From Lota lota (taxonomy: Eukaryota > Chordata > Actinopteri > Gadiformes > Lotidae): DNA of 64,000 nt. A program made the position numbers and the translations under genes. Shown one piece after another: positions 1-11,800 of the stretch. Under the pieces are notes generated by a model. The model made no database searches. It was not told the DNA's origin and saw nothing but the letters and a program-made list of their open reading frames with translations. The stretch lies in contig JACYXH010000001.1 in the NCBI GenBank assembly GCA_026745465.1, positions 1,302,501 to 1,366,500 on the forward strand, written 5' to 3'. The stretch's first letter is position 1, and every line of letters begins with the position of its first letter.

Positions 1-310
1 GGACAGGGAATAATAGGTAAGATAATTTAATTATTCAAAGGAACAAAAATGGCAGGTAGACATCGTCGTCAGGAGTAAAACAATTGTCTGGTAACACTGG
101 GAAAAACAAACACTAGGAATTGACTAGAAACACTGAGAAAAAACAAGCACTGGGAATAACGCTGGAACGAGTAACAAACGAACGAATACAATCTGGCACA
201 GGAAAATGGAACGCGTGCGTATTTAAGCATGGGGACTGAGGAAGCTGATAAATTTCAAAATAAAACAGGAAGTGAAACAAAACCCAGAACAAAAGCAGGA
301 ACATGACAGT
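1..310. mobile_element. Possible decayed LTR-type scrap
   Basis: The style of this stretch (repeated GGAAACAC/ACAAACGAACGA-like A-rich phrases, then an ACAGGAAGTGAAAC phrase and CATGACAG) resembles the ends of fish Ty3/gypsy LTRs. No coding part, target duplication or partner LTR is visible. It may be an old solo fragment. The identification is by style only and is weak. Confidence 0.25.
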
Positions 311-1879
311 GTTGTGTGTTGTGTGATAAATAGACTATGAACATTCAACTTCAGATTTGATGACAAGATAACAGTACCAACCCTTTTATGGCTTGTGAAT
401 TTGAGATGAGATTTGCAGCATGACGATGTCCAACCGATAAAATGAATGTGAAGTGCAGTCAGGGTAATAAATCAGATCACTAAATTCTAGTCAACATTGA
501 AGACTTTTGAAGATTTCTCAAGTGTATGTTGTAAGTACATACCATGTTCCGTTTATGTTTCATAAAGTAAGAAATGTGGCCCATTTTTGTGCAAATGTCC
601 TTATCTACACTGGACTAGTTTTGTATGATTTGTAAAAAAAAACACATCAATTGCGTAAAACATAATCAGAAAAGTTACATCATACAACAAGAATTTGTCA
701 CCTTGTTTACTGGATCTATTCTACCCAGTAAACAAAACAGATTTTTTTTTTTTGGTATGGTACTGTCAGTTCCATGTCGTTATATAAACTTGATTTCGAT
801 TAAACTCTGCTTCTGCTTCTACTCTGCTGTGCAAGTCCAGCAATAAAATATTAATTTAAAAGGTATTCTGGTACTATGACGCTTCAGATATTTTCTTATG
901 TCAAAAAGACCAAGGTAACTACCATTAGGGGCTGCACAGATGAGAACGTAAGGCTAGGCAGCAAAACAAATTGGTCACATTCATGGTTCCATTCAGGAAG
1001 GATACTAAGTCAACTATCGGTCACTCTTTTCCCATAACAGATAGGTTATGGCTACATTCAATTTGTTTTGTTGTAGAAATACTGAATGAGACAGGTTGTA
1101 TATTTTACTCAAGTCAATAGCCAGAGAAAGAAATGGTAGGGAGCAGTGTTCCATTGATGTAGTAGTAGTAGTGATAAGGAGACAACATATTATTTCTACT
1201 GTAATGCACATGTTATATGATATACAACAATTTGTATTTCTATTATTCTGCATATTGAACATATCAGATAGTTATTTTAAAATAGTTTAATAAAATAATT
1301 TATATAAGACATTTAGCCTGACCAGTTAAGAACAACACAAGTAAAACTGTCAATCAAATTATAGGTCAATGGTCATGCGACTGAAATGTAATGTTACATT
1401 TTAAACTAACCCTAAGTCAACTTAAAAGTTACATTAAATAATCAGTCCACAACTGACTATGTCAATGAAGGTGCACTCTGTGATGGAAAATGACTCAAGG
1501 CCCTATTCTGAGGTCAGCTCGCCTTAACTAGCTGGTTGAGATGTTCAAGTTGTTACGTGCACACTATAGAATGTCTGTTGCAACAATCTAACTCTTTGCA
1601 GCTCCCTGCCTCTCTTGCATTCCTGCTCTGTTCAAATGAAAGGACATTTCTTGCGTAAACCCTCGCTGTGTGGTTTTTACCCTGGCCTTTAGCTTGGACG
1701 TGTGCTACATAGTGATAATTTACTTCCTCTGGGTGTTAAGTGGGCTTTTAGTGTCAATAATGCTGAAGATACTCTGATTCAACTACAAGCTTTGTTATGT
1801 TGATCCAACATCTTCTTAATCATGTTTGATCACAATAAGGAAAGGCTTTAAATATTTTATGACAAAACATTCCACAACA

Positions 1880-1933
1880 TGTAATTACCCTTTCCACTGT
1901 GCCTCCCACGCTGTGTGGATTGGAGTCGACCAA
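1880..1933 (+). other. Candidate untranslated first exon of UNC93A
   Basis: A strong donor, CAAA|GTAAGT, lies at 1934, and the first coding exon begins right after an acceptor ending at 2446. The two would remove a 513-base intron. The left edge is a guess placed about 30 bases after a TATA-like stretch near 1850. No transcript evidence is available here. Confidence 0.22.
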
Positions 1934-2447
1934 AGTAAGTAACCATAACTACTGAAAATTACTCAATGTAATGTATAATGACTATAGTGACTGTATAATA
2001 AATAACGTAAAACTTAATATACATAAGACAAATTAGCTGGAGCATTGCTTTACTATTAAGTATTGGGTGTTGAAAGCTGTATATTTTGGACTATGAACTA
2101 TCTAACAATATAGTTGAGAACATTTTAACGGAATAAATAGAAAATAAGGTAAAATGTATACAATAAAATCAAGATAAAGCATTTGTTTCAGAGAATAAAG
2201 CAAAACGCAGATTCTAGAAAGGCCTGAAGTGAACCTTTGAACTCAATAATGGCCATGTTATCATTGCATATATGCACATTGCATAATAGCACATAGTCAC
2301 ATAGGCTGCCTGTCTTTACTGACTTAGCTCACAGAGTTGCTGGCTGACAGTTTTTTAACCTGGGATGTTGAAACATAGTGTGGATTTTTCCATTGTTACT
2401 GTTTTTTAACATCTGCTTCTGCTTGGTTTTACTGGTTTTACATCAGC

Positions 2448-2537
2448 ATGAACAAGCGTAACTTGAAGAATGTGTTGGTGGTGTCCATTGGGTTCCTATC
2501 CTTGTTCACGGCGTATGGCGGCCTGCAGAGTCTGCAG
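2448..2537 (+). CDS. unc93a: UNC93A exon 1 (coding), residues 1-30
   Basis: ATG at 2448 opens [20 protein letters not shown], matching the family N terminus in position and sequence; the first membrane helix covers about residues 8-28. A pyrimidine-rich tract and CAG end at 2446, immediately before C-ATG, so this exon is probably itself preceded by a 5' UTR intron and an untranslated exon. The donor is GTAAGG at 2538, intron phase 0. The ATG was chosen because it sits one base inside the exon and gives a family-length N terminus. Confidence 0.93.
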
Positions 2538-5500
2538 GTAAGGGTGACAAAGATGTTCAGTACTTATTGTACCGATACTCTTGGCGTTTTGAGGTCTACA
2601 TAAAGATCTTTATTAACCCATGTCATTGTAATGTTTAATGGTTACTTTTCGGATTAAATACTATAATATAATGAGAAAATAAGACATGTATGAAAAATAG
2701 AGAAAAAGAGAAACTGCAATGCAAAGAGTTTCCACAACTCAACAAACTAAGATTTGGCATGTTTACCAGAGAAGGTACTTGCAGCCCTTAAAGGGCCAGT
2801 GAGCCCACTGTTTCAGCTGACATTTGAACACTATAAGATTTAGACAAATGTTTTTTTGGGTTGAGAGAAAGAAAGAGGGGGGGGGTGTTATCCCCATGGT
2901 TACGACCCACGCCAACTAATTTATCCTTTTTTATATTTTTTTATATACTACCGTTGTTGTGTATGAGAGTTATAATGAGCAATGTTGTATATGAAATGCG
3001 CCACACACCATAGCGTTATACTATATGTGTCCGGGAATCCTAACTCTCGTACACGGACATCATCCACACACACCGCACCGCCGGGGCTCCTTGGTTGTCT
3101 GAGTGCCTCGAGAAAAGGCACTGAGCTGTCACGAAAAGAAGGGCAGTGGAGCGGGACGTTCACATAGTGTTTTGGGGACAATGGCAAAAACACCGGATTT
3201 AACCCTTTTTCTCTAAGTTGGGGACTTATTTCAGTAACAGTGATAAAATGGCATAGCTTACTATGTTTGATGATCATATAAGACAAGTTACCACATTTAA
3301 AACAATACAGTTTTGGGTTCACTGGCTCTTTGAAATATTTAGGACACTATTGTATCCACTGTTATTTATCACCTTTGCTCAATAGAACGTGGAACTTTTG
3401 TGGAACCTGTTTTGTCTAAATGACAAATTACGATCTTATTTTAGATAGTGTTAGTGAAAAAATTGCATAAATTGCTATGTTGAAGATCACATAAGACATG
3501 TTAGATAAAAAAAACTAGTTTTGCTTCATTACCAATTTGTATTACTTCTTAATTAAATAATGTAGTAATTTGAAACCAAACTACAACTTCCAACTCCATT
3601 CAACTCATTTTATCTCTACAAAGAAAGCATGACAAAATACTGAGGGAGAGTCATGAACTGTTGCATAATCCTAGTCTATCTCTAGGCAATTTCTGTTCTC
3701 TTACTTCCAACGAACGGTGCCAGTTAACAGTCCCCGCAGCGCAGAACATGACAAGAAGACAACAAAGACAAGGATAATAAAGATGGAGTTTTTGGACACA
3801 TAAATTAAACTGAAACAGATCATAGGAAACTCCCTCCAATGTCATGCCCTCTCTCTTTATTTAGCCAATAACACACTTTGGAGCACCCTGTTCTAGGTGA
3901 TCTAATCACCTAGAAATTAGGTAAAAATAAAACGTTGTGTGTTTAACAAGCCGTAATCTCTTTCCACCCTCTCCATCCTCCAGAGTAGCCTGAATGCAGA
4001 GGAGGGGATGGGCGTGGCCTCGCTGAGCGTCATCTATGCCTGCATCATCATCTCCTCTATGTTCCTACCCCCCATTATGATCAAGAACCTGGGTTGCAAA
4101 TGGACCATTGTGGTCAGCATGGCCTGCTATGTGTCCTACTCTTTTGGAAACCTCTATCCTGGATGGTAAATAATCCCACAATGGGATTTATTAATGTAAT
4201 AATCATGTATATATCATATTGTTGATCATAGATCATATAGGCCTAACAGGTCCTGCATACCAGAAGCAGATTTACAATATTGTATTCAACTGGATTGGTG
4301 GAATCCAACACACATTTGTGAAATGCACAATGAATTGAATCACAAAATGGCCACTTACACTGTTTTGGATTGTCCGTCCTCCAATAATTGTACACTCATA
4401 AAAACCAGGCTTACGATTTGGTCACCTTTTTAGCAAGATGTCTTATTCTTTTCAAGTGGAAACATGTCTCACCCCCCAAAATATAACAGTTGGTTGAAGG
4501 AAATATTACAACGTATCAAACTGAGACGCTTAGGTCATTACAGACTTTCAATATCATATGGAGGCTATTCCCAGAAGGCTTGGACTGATAGTAGATATAC
4601 TACCTTTTTTTATAACAATTATTTTGTTTTCTTTACTACTTCTACATATTATTATAATTTGCTAGTTTTTGTGTGTGTGGCCATTTTCCTAGGCTTTTGC
4701 GCCATCTGGCTTGGGTTTCAAACTGGCAATCTTCGTGCTACTAGTCCGTTTCTCAAAATCATTTCTACTAGCATACCCTTAGCCTAAAACCGGCCCTGCA
4801 TCCATGCCCATAAAAAGATAAACATAATCAATAAATAATTCTGGTGTTAGCTGCATGTAAAACATAAGAGTTAGAGAAAGCAAATTACATTATTTAAAGT
4901 GGAATGCATCTCTGCTCAACAGGTATACACTCATCCCCACCTCTGCAATCCTGGGTTTTGGGGGCTCCCCCCTGTGGTCAGCTAAGTGCACTTACCTGAC
5001 CATCTCTGGCAACCTGCAGGCTTCCCTTGATGGCAAGAAGGGTTCAGACGTCATCAACTCATACTTTGGCATCTTCTTCTTCATTTTCCAATCGTCTGCT
5101 GTCTGGGGCAACCTCATGTCTTCGCTTATCTTTGGACAGGCCTCCAATATAAGTTGGTGTTAAATTTACTTGCTTTACCCACACAGACACACAGAGCAAA
5201 GGTCCATGTATAGATAAGGGGTTAGGCATGGTTATATCACTAGGAAAGATAAAGAGTGTTTGATTAATTGCCATCACAAGAGATTACCTTTGGCCTTTGC
5301 TTTTAGTTTGTGTGGGCATGGCCCAATGGCCTTCATGTGTAAAATATGTGACATGTTTAATCTGTATGATCATACCTACCTGAATTCCGGCAACTTAATG
5401 GGGAGATTGTCTGGACCAATTGTTACAGTCTGTTGTTCTGATGATGTTTGTGTTCAGCCCATGCATTTGTAGTGAAACTGGATTGTTTTTTATTACAGCT

Positions 5501-5776
5501 CCCATCCCAGAGGAGATGCTGCAGTACTGCGGAGCAAATGTGTGTGATGTAATCCTCTCCAACACCAACACCACCACCCCCAAACCAGAACAGAAGCTTG
5601 TCTTGACACTGGTGGGATGTTACATTGGTAACACCATCTATTCCATATCTACTTCTATCTTCTGATTTGATTTAATAATTTATTAATTAAAGTAGAGCTC
5701 AACGGATCAGTTGATAAGTGCAGTAAGCTCATTACAGACACTTTGTTTTAGCCTATACGTAGGCCCATAAACATGT

Positions 5777-5812
<36 letters not shown>

Positions 5813-8800
5813 TTCCTCTGCTTCACCGCAGGAGTTGGGGTGCTGGCCATGATCATTGTGGCTGCGTTCCTGGATAACGTTGACCAGGAGCAGACCAGAC
5901 AGTTCAGAGGAAACAGGGAGCCCTTCTGCCATACGTTCCTTTCCACGTTCCGCCTGCTCAAAGACCGAAGGTTGTTAATCCTGATCCCACTCACCATGTA
6001 CAGTGGCTTCGAGCAGAGCTTCCTCTCCGGGGAGTACACCAAGGTTAGAGCCTGTTCCATCAATCTCAGGGAGGGGAAGTTACAGCAGCTGGGAGTAACA
6101 TTTTCTGATACTTTCAACAATAAAAAAACAATGCAATAAACCAGTTCAATCTCTGGTAGAAACACAACGCATTAAATGGAGCTGCCCCGATTCTCTTGTT
6201 GACTTTTAGCGGTCACTACAAGCCGATAAGTGTACTTATTATTCTAATTATGTTAATAAGGGCTATTAAGGTTTGCATTAAGCATCTTTAAATCCCTTGT
6301 AATTTCAGTATATCGATATTGAAATTTAACATTTTCTTAATTTTATTAGAACAACGTATAGTTTTACAAGCTGAATCTAACCCTACATTCAAAAACATAT
6401 TGCCATTTACTCACACTTCAAATGTTTCTATTTGTCCATTTCAGAACTATGTGACTTGTGCCATGGGAATACATTTTGTTGGCTATGCGATGATCTGCTT
6501 TGGAGCCACCAATTCTGTCTGTTCTATTGCCTTTGGAAAGCTGGCAGAGTACACTGGCAGAGCTCCACTTTTCTTCCTGGGTAAATTGTTTCACAAATAA
6601 TCTTATTTTTTGATTATAATGTCATCTTTCCAAATTGAATGACACTTTTTTATATAGTAGATTATAAATAAATAATCAAATAGATCTACTATTGCACATT
6701 CCTAATAATGTGCAACAGTAGAAAGTAGACAAAGTCTAATAATAGTTTGTGATTTCGTCTGTGATTATGGGTTTATTAACACCCTTCTTTGTAAGTAATT
6801 TATTTATAATTACAATTATTTGAGTTTAATTAATTTATCATTATAAATGGATGTACATTTATTTTGTGTAAATGTCTGCAGACTTCCCTTTCATTACCTA
6901 CATTTCAAAATAGTCATTTTAAATGTTATTTTGCAGCGGCCCTGACAAACTTCTCCTGTATCCTGGCTCTCTTGTTTTGGAAACCACATCCTGACCAGAT
7001 GCCCCTGTTCTTCGTGTTCCCAGCACTTTGGGGCATGGGAGACGCCATTTGGCAAACCCAAACAAACGGTACCCTTAAATCTCTCAATATGTTCAACTTC
7101 AATTATAAGCTTTCATTTTAGAATCAGAAAGAGCTTTATTGCTCAGTAAGTTTGCACGTACGAGGAATGTTTAGTCTGTCAACAACAGTGTTGGGTGAAT
7201 CGGTTTGCACAGTGGCAATGTGGAAAATACGAGCTGTCCGTCCTAATTAAAAATAGGCTATAATAATATAAAACTGGAGAGTAGAGATCTCAGATGCTTG
7301 ATTTGTTAAAGCAACAATTGCGTAACTTACATTTGTTATTGTAACTGATAGAATTATGTGACTTGATAAATACATTGTTACATCTTCCAAATGCAAGATG
7401 CAGCTTTAGATTAAACTAATGTATGTAATGTATTATTAGGGGCAAAATATCTGCGGAAATAGACACAGAATGAGGCGGAGCTGGTTCGGCCCTCGTGCGT
7501 ATGCAGCATAGAAGCACAGATTGTCGCATGTTGTGGCAATCTCGTACGTTTTGGCCCAGTATTATATTAGAAGCGTCCGAGAAGCTTAACCCTCTCTTGG
7601 ACACGTCTCAGATAGCCAGGGAAAGATGAGCATGTCCAGTTCTTTCACCAAAATATCCTATGTATTTAGAACGGAGGACACACATTTAATCCAAGAGTTA
7701 AATAGTGCAGCCAGCAATGGCAGTTCGCAGATGAGGTTGAGGTTCTGTGGGCACCGGGATGGGCCGTGAGGAGTATCCCCATTTGAGTATTTTAGACCTC
7801 ATTCTCCTGGGAACAAACAAGTCCATCCAGCCACCATTACCAAGATCAGTATCTTGCTAAAGTGCTTGTCTGATAACCGTCTTAATTCCCCAACAGATAG
7901 AGAGGAATGACGTTACGTCATCTTCCCAATTGTTGGGTTGAAACAGCCTCAAAAGAGGTTTTCTTATTCTTGGTGCCTGGGCGATAGGACAAGATAACCA
8001 CAAAACAGCTAAAACACAAGGCACCGAGCCTTTCGAGGGTCAAGACGTTCAGTGTGTTGGAGATACTCCAGGATCCGTTGGTCTTTCCACACCGAGAAAG
8101 GATGTTGGGCCACTTCCAACCATTATTCAAGCGCCATCTTCACCGCTAGTAGTTCCCGGTCACCCACATCATACCTGACCTCCACCTTACCTGTAGATGT
8201 AAGGTGATTGGAAAAGAAGACACATATGTGTAACTTCCCATCAGCAGAACGCTGAGACAAGATTGTTCCTACGCCCACATCAGAAGCATCCACCTCGACA
8301 ACAAAGGATAGTGAAGGATCAGGCAGTGTAAGGATAGGCGCAGAGGAGAAGCGTTCCTTGAGATTCCAGAATGCCTGGTCCGCTTCAGAAGTCCACATAA
8401 AGATGCTCCATTCTTCTTGTTCAGAGAGGAGATTGGAGCTCCGACTAGCTAAAACCTCTGATGAACCTCACAAAGAAGTTCGCAAATCCAAGTAATCTCT
8501 GCACCTTGTTAACAGTCTTGGGAAGTCTCTGACAGCACGCGTCTTCCTTGGATCCATCTGAGTTTGACCCTCCTTAAGAATGAAACCAAGAAATGACACC
8601 TCATTGACATGAAACTCGCACTTCTGTGGTTTCACGAACAAGTGATTCTTCAGAAGTCTCTATAGGACTTGATGCACACGAAAACAGTGTTTATGCAAGG
8701 ACGAAAAATAAAGAATATATCTCGCAGAACATCATTTATCAGGGCTTGGAAGACGGCGGATGCATTGGTGAGTCTGAATGGCATAATTTGGTACTCATAA

Positions 8801-11800
8801 TGGCCAGAGGGTGTATTAAAGGCAGTTTTATATCTGTGTCCTTCTTTGATGCGGATGAGGTGGAAGGCTTTGGCAGGTCCAACTTAGAGAAAATAGTGGC
8901 CCCTGTAGCATATCAAATGCTGGGGAAATCAAAGGGAGAGGGTATCCGTTGAGTATGGTAATCTTATAAAGACCCCAAGTTAAGACCCCAATACAGAGAC
9001 GCAATCCTCCATCCTTTTTCCCCACAAATAAAAACCCAGCACCCGCTGGAGAAGTGGAGGGATGTATAACTCCAGTGGCCAGGGCATTCTTAATGTAATC
9101 ATGCCTTCCGTTCAGGTAAGGAAAGTCAGAAGATCCGCCTTTGTGGAGGACTGGTGCCTGGCAAGAGCTTGATGGACAGTCATACGGTCTATGTAGAGGG
9201 AATATATATGGTCCTTTTTTGCTTAATACCTCATTCAGGTCAAGATACTCAGTGGGTACATGGATTAACTTGGAAGGATCTGAAGACTCGGGCGGAATGG
9301 AAGAGCTTAAGAAGAGACAGATAGCATGACAAGTAATGCCACATTCCAGGATGGCCACGGTTGTCCAGTCAATGTGATGATTGTGCGATTCAGTCAGGGA
9401 AAACCCAAGACCACAGCAAACTCTGGAGAATCTTTTAAATGTAAGATAATCTCCTCATGCTGTCTCCTCTTTAGAACTGACATGAAGACGTAGAGGGGAA
9501 GTGGTGGAGGTCACTCCCATCACCTAGAGGTTGGCCATCCAGAGCAAAGACAGAGTGGAGTGTTAAGAATTATTTGGGAATCTTCAGTCTATGGGAAAGA
9601 CTGAAATCCATAAAATTCCCAGCAGCGCCGGGGTCTACCAAGACCTAACATAACTCTGCCCTCCCCAGGTGATGGTAACTGAAAGGTAGACTCATGCACC
9701 AGAGAGTTTGGGAGAAAGAGTGGCTCCCATCACAGCCCTCCCTCAGCTGGATGGGACTGATCTTGTCCCAGGAGCTCAGGACAAGAAATTCTGAACTGAC
9801 TAGATTGAACTGACTAGATGTGAACTAGTTGAATTCTGAACTGACCACAATAGATGCAGCACTTCTGCCTTTGTCGTCGCTCCCTCTCTGCCTAAGAGAG
9901 GTGGGTACGCCTGATCTACAAGGGCTCAGAAGAGAAAAATGGAGGTTCAGATCTGCTCTGGAAGGTGGTCTGGTCTCTGTGACGCTTTCATGTCAAAGGG
10001 ATAGTCAGTGGAAGCCAATAAGTCTATCAAAGCATCAGAGAGGCCATTAAGGAAAGCAAGTGATAAGGGCTGTCTGATTCCAGCAACTTTCAGCAGCAAA
10101 TGTACGGAATGTGATAACATAGTCCACAACGCTATTTCTCCCCTGGCAGAGCAGAAAAAGCCTTTTGGCAGCATCCTGGCCAGTGGCAGACTGATCAAAA
10201 ATTTATTTGTGATAATATAGGCAATTTGGGACCTATCCGAGGAGAACACTGTAGGCTGCGTCTCAAATGTTAGCGGGCACTGAGTTAATGAACCTCGACA
10301 CCCACTAGGATTACAATCATACCTTTGAGGGGCTGGGAGACGAGGCTCGATATAAGGATGTAGAGAGGAGGATGGGGACCCAGATGAGTGCAGAGATGCC
10401 GACAATGTAGACAATGTAAATGATCAGGATTTAAATACTATGGGGTAACAAGCTAACAAGACACATGACAGGGACAATGGGGAACAGGTGACCTGGTTGA
10501 CGAGAGGGCACGATCAGAAAGACAGAGAACAATGGCAATAATAGGAAAATAGTCTGGTGGTATCTGGTGGTCAGCAAAAAGTACAACGTGTGACAGCCAA
10601 AACGAAACTGTTGCGATACAACTACCCACCGTCATGTTATCAAAAGCAACCCATATTCACGCACCACAGTGCATGTAAACATTGACTTGTAGCGTTGACT
10701 GCTATCGAGATGAATGATTAATACATATAACACATAGCGTTAATTCTAAGTTTACGAATGGAGTTTACCACTATGGATTTAATAAGAAGACTGCAAAACA
10801 ATGGTGCTAGGCAGAAAATCATGGTGCTTTAAAGACAAGGATTATATCCCCAGGGATATTATATACTTCAGGATGGGATTTCGAAATTTCAGACATGCAC
10901 AGAGGTCGCACAGTGTCAAATTAGAGTCCTGTTACCCCAACCCTATACGCATGATGACACAACTATTGTGGGCCTCATCACGGACAACGATGAGACAGCC
11001 TTCAAGAGGAGTGTGTAGTGCCAGGAAAACTACCTCTCTCTTAACGTCAGTAAGCCCAGGGAAATTATTGTGGACTAATTGAGGTTACAGAATGGTGGTC
11101 ATGCCCCCAATCACATCATTGGAAATGAGGAGGAAATGTTAGCTGCTTCAAGTTCTTGGGGGTGCACATCACTGAGGACCTCACCTGGACTACTTATGCA
11201 GACAAGGTGGTCAGTACTGCCCAACAACACCTCTATTTTCTAAGGAGGCTGAGGAAGTTTGCCATGGACCCTGTACTCATGTAAAACGTATACAGATGCA
11301 TGAACGACAGCATTCTAACTGGCTGCATCACTGTGTGATGTTGGTAGGTAAAAGGTATACTAAAGTGATTCTAGCTATAATTATGAATTCTAAGATCATT
11401 ATAAATATTTGGGAATACTTTCCACACACTTTCATTAACTGAGGTGCCGACCTGCCTGTTTCAACAACGTGTAGACTGGCCACTGTAGAAATACACTTAT
11501 TTAAATCCCCTTCTGAAAGCATCAACTACACACTTTTAAGGTAGAATGTCTCCGTAATGAAACAGAAAACAAGGTGAATTTCCGCCTTCAGTTTCACATT
11601 TGTGGCCCAGGCTCTGTGCCGTCTCCTCCAGAATGCTCTGCTATATAATGGGAATGCTATTGAAGCAGTTTGCTTCAAGTGCTACATTTTATTTGATGAA
11701 CAGTATGTACTCATATGATTGTGTGTACATTTCTGGGTAGTATCTGCATTGTTGAATGCACTTATTGTAAGTCGCTTACAAATGATAAATGCAAATTTAT

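Larger units (their letters stand above)
1..2447. other. 5' flank of UNC93A, no supported gene
   Basis: AT-rich sequence with only short open frames in all six frames and no similarity I recognise. It contains a short GTA repeat near 1159-1173. Promoter elements cannot be fixed; an AT-rich TATA-like stretch (AAATATTTTAT, near 1850) lies upstream of the possible untranslated exon. The left 310 bases look repeat-derived (separate entry). Confidence 0.5.

Noticed and set aside
2948-3322. 124-codon antisense open frame in intron 1
   Set aside because: It lies within the inverted-repeat element, shows no recognisable domain, and has no splice or promoter support.
4464-4787. 107-codon open frame in intron 2
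   Set aside because: Low-complexity Tyr/Phe-rich translation of AT-rich intron with no family resemblance.
5707-6165. 152-codon antisense open frame opposite exon 5
   Set aside because: It is the shadow of UNC93A exon 5 plus a glycine run from the C35 tract.
8626-10220. Sense-strand open frames across the retroelement in intron 7
   Set aside because: They are shadows of the antisense gypsy fossil; the recognisable Pol phrases are on the minus strand.
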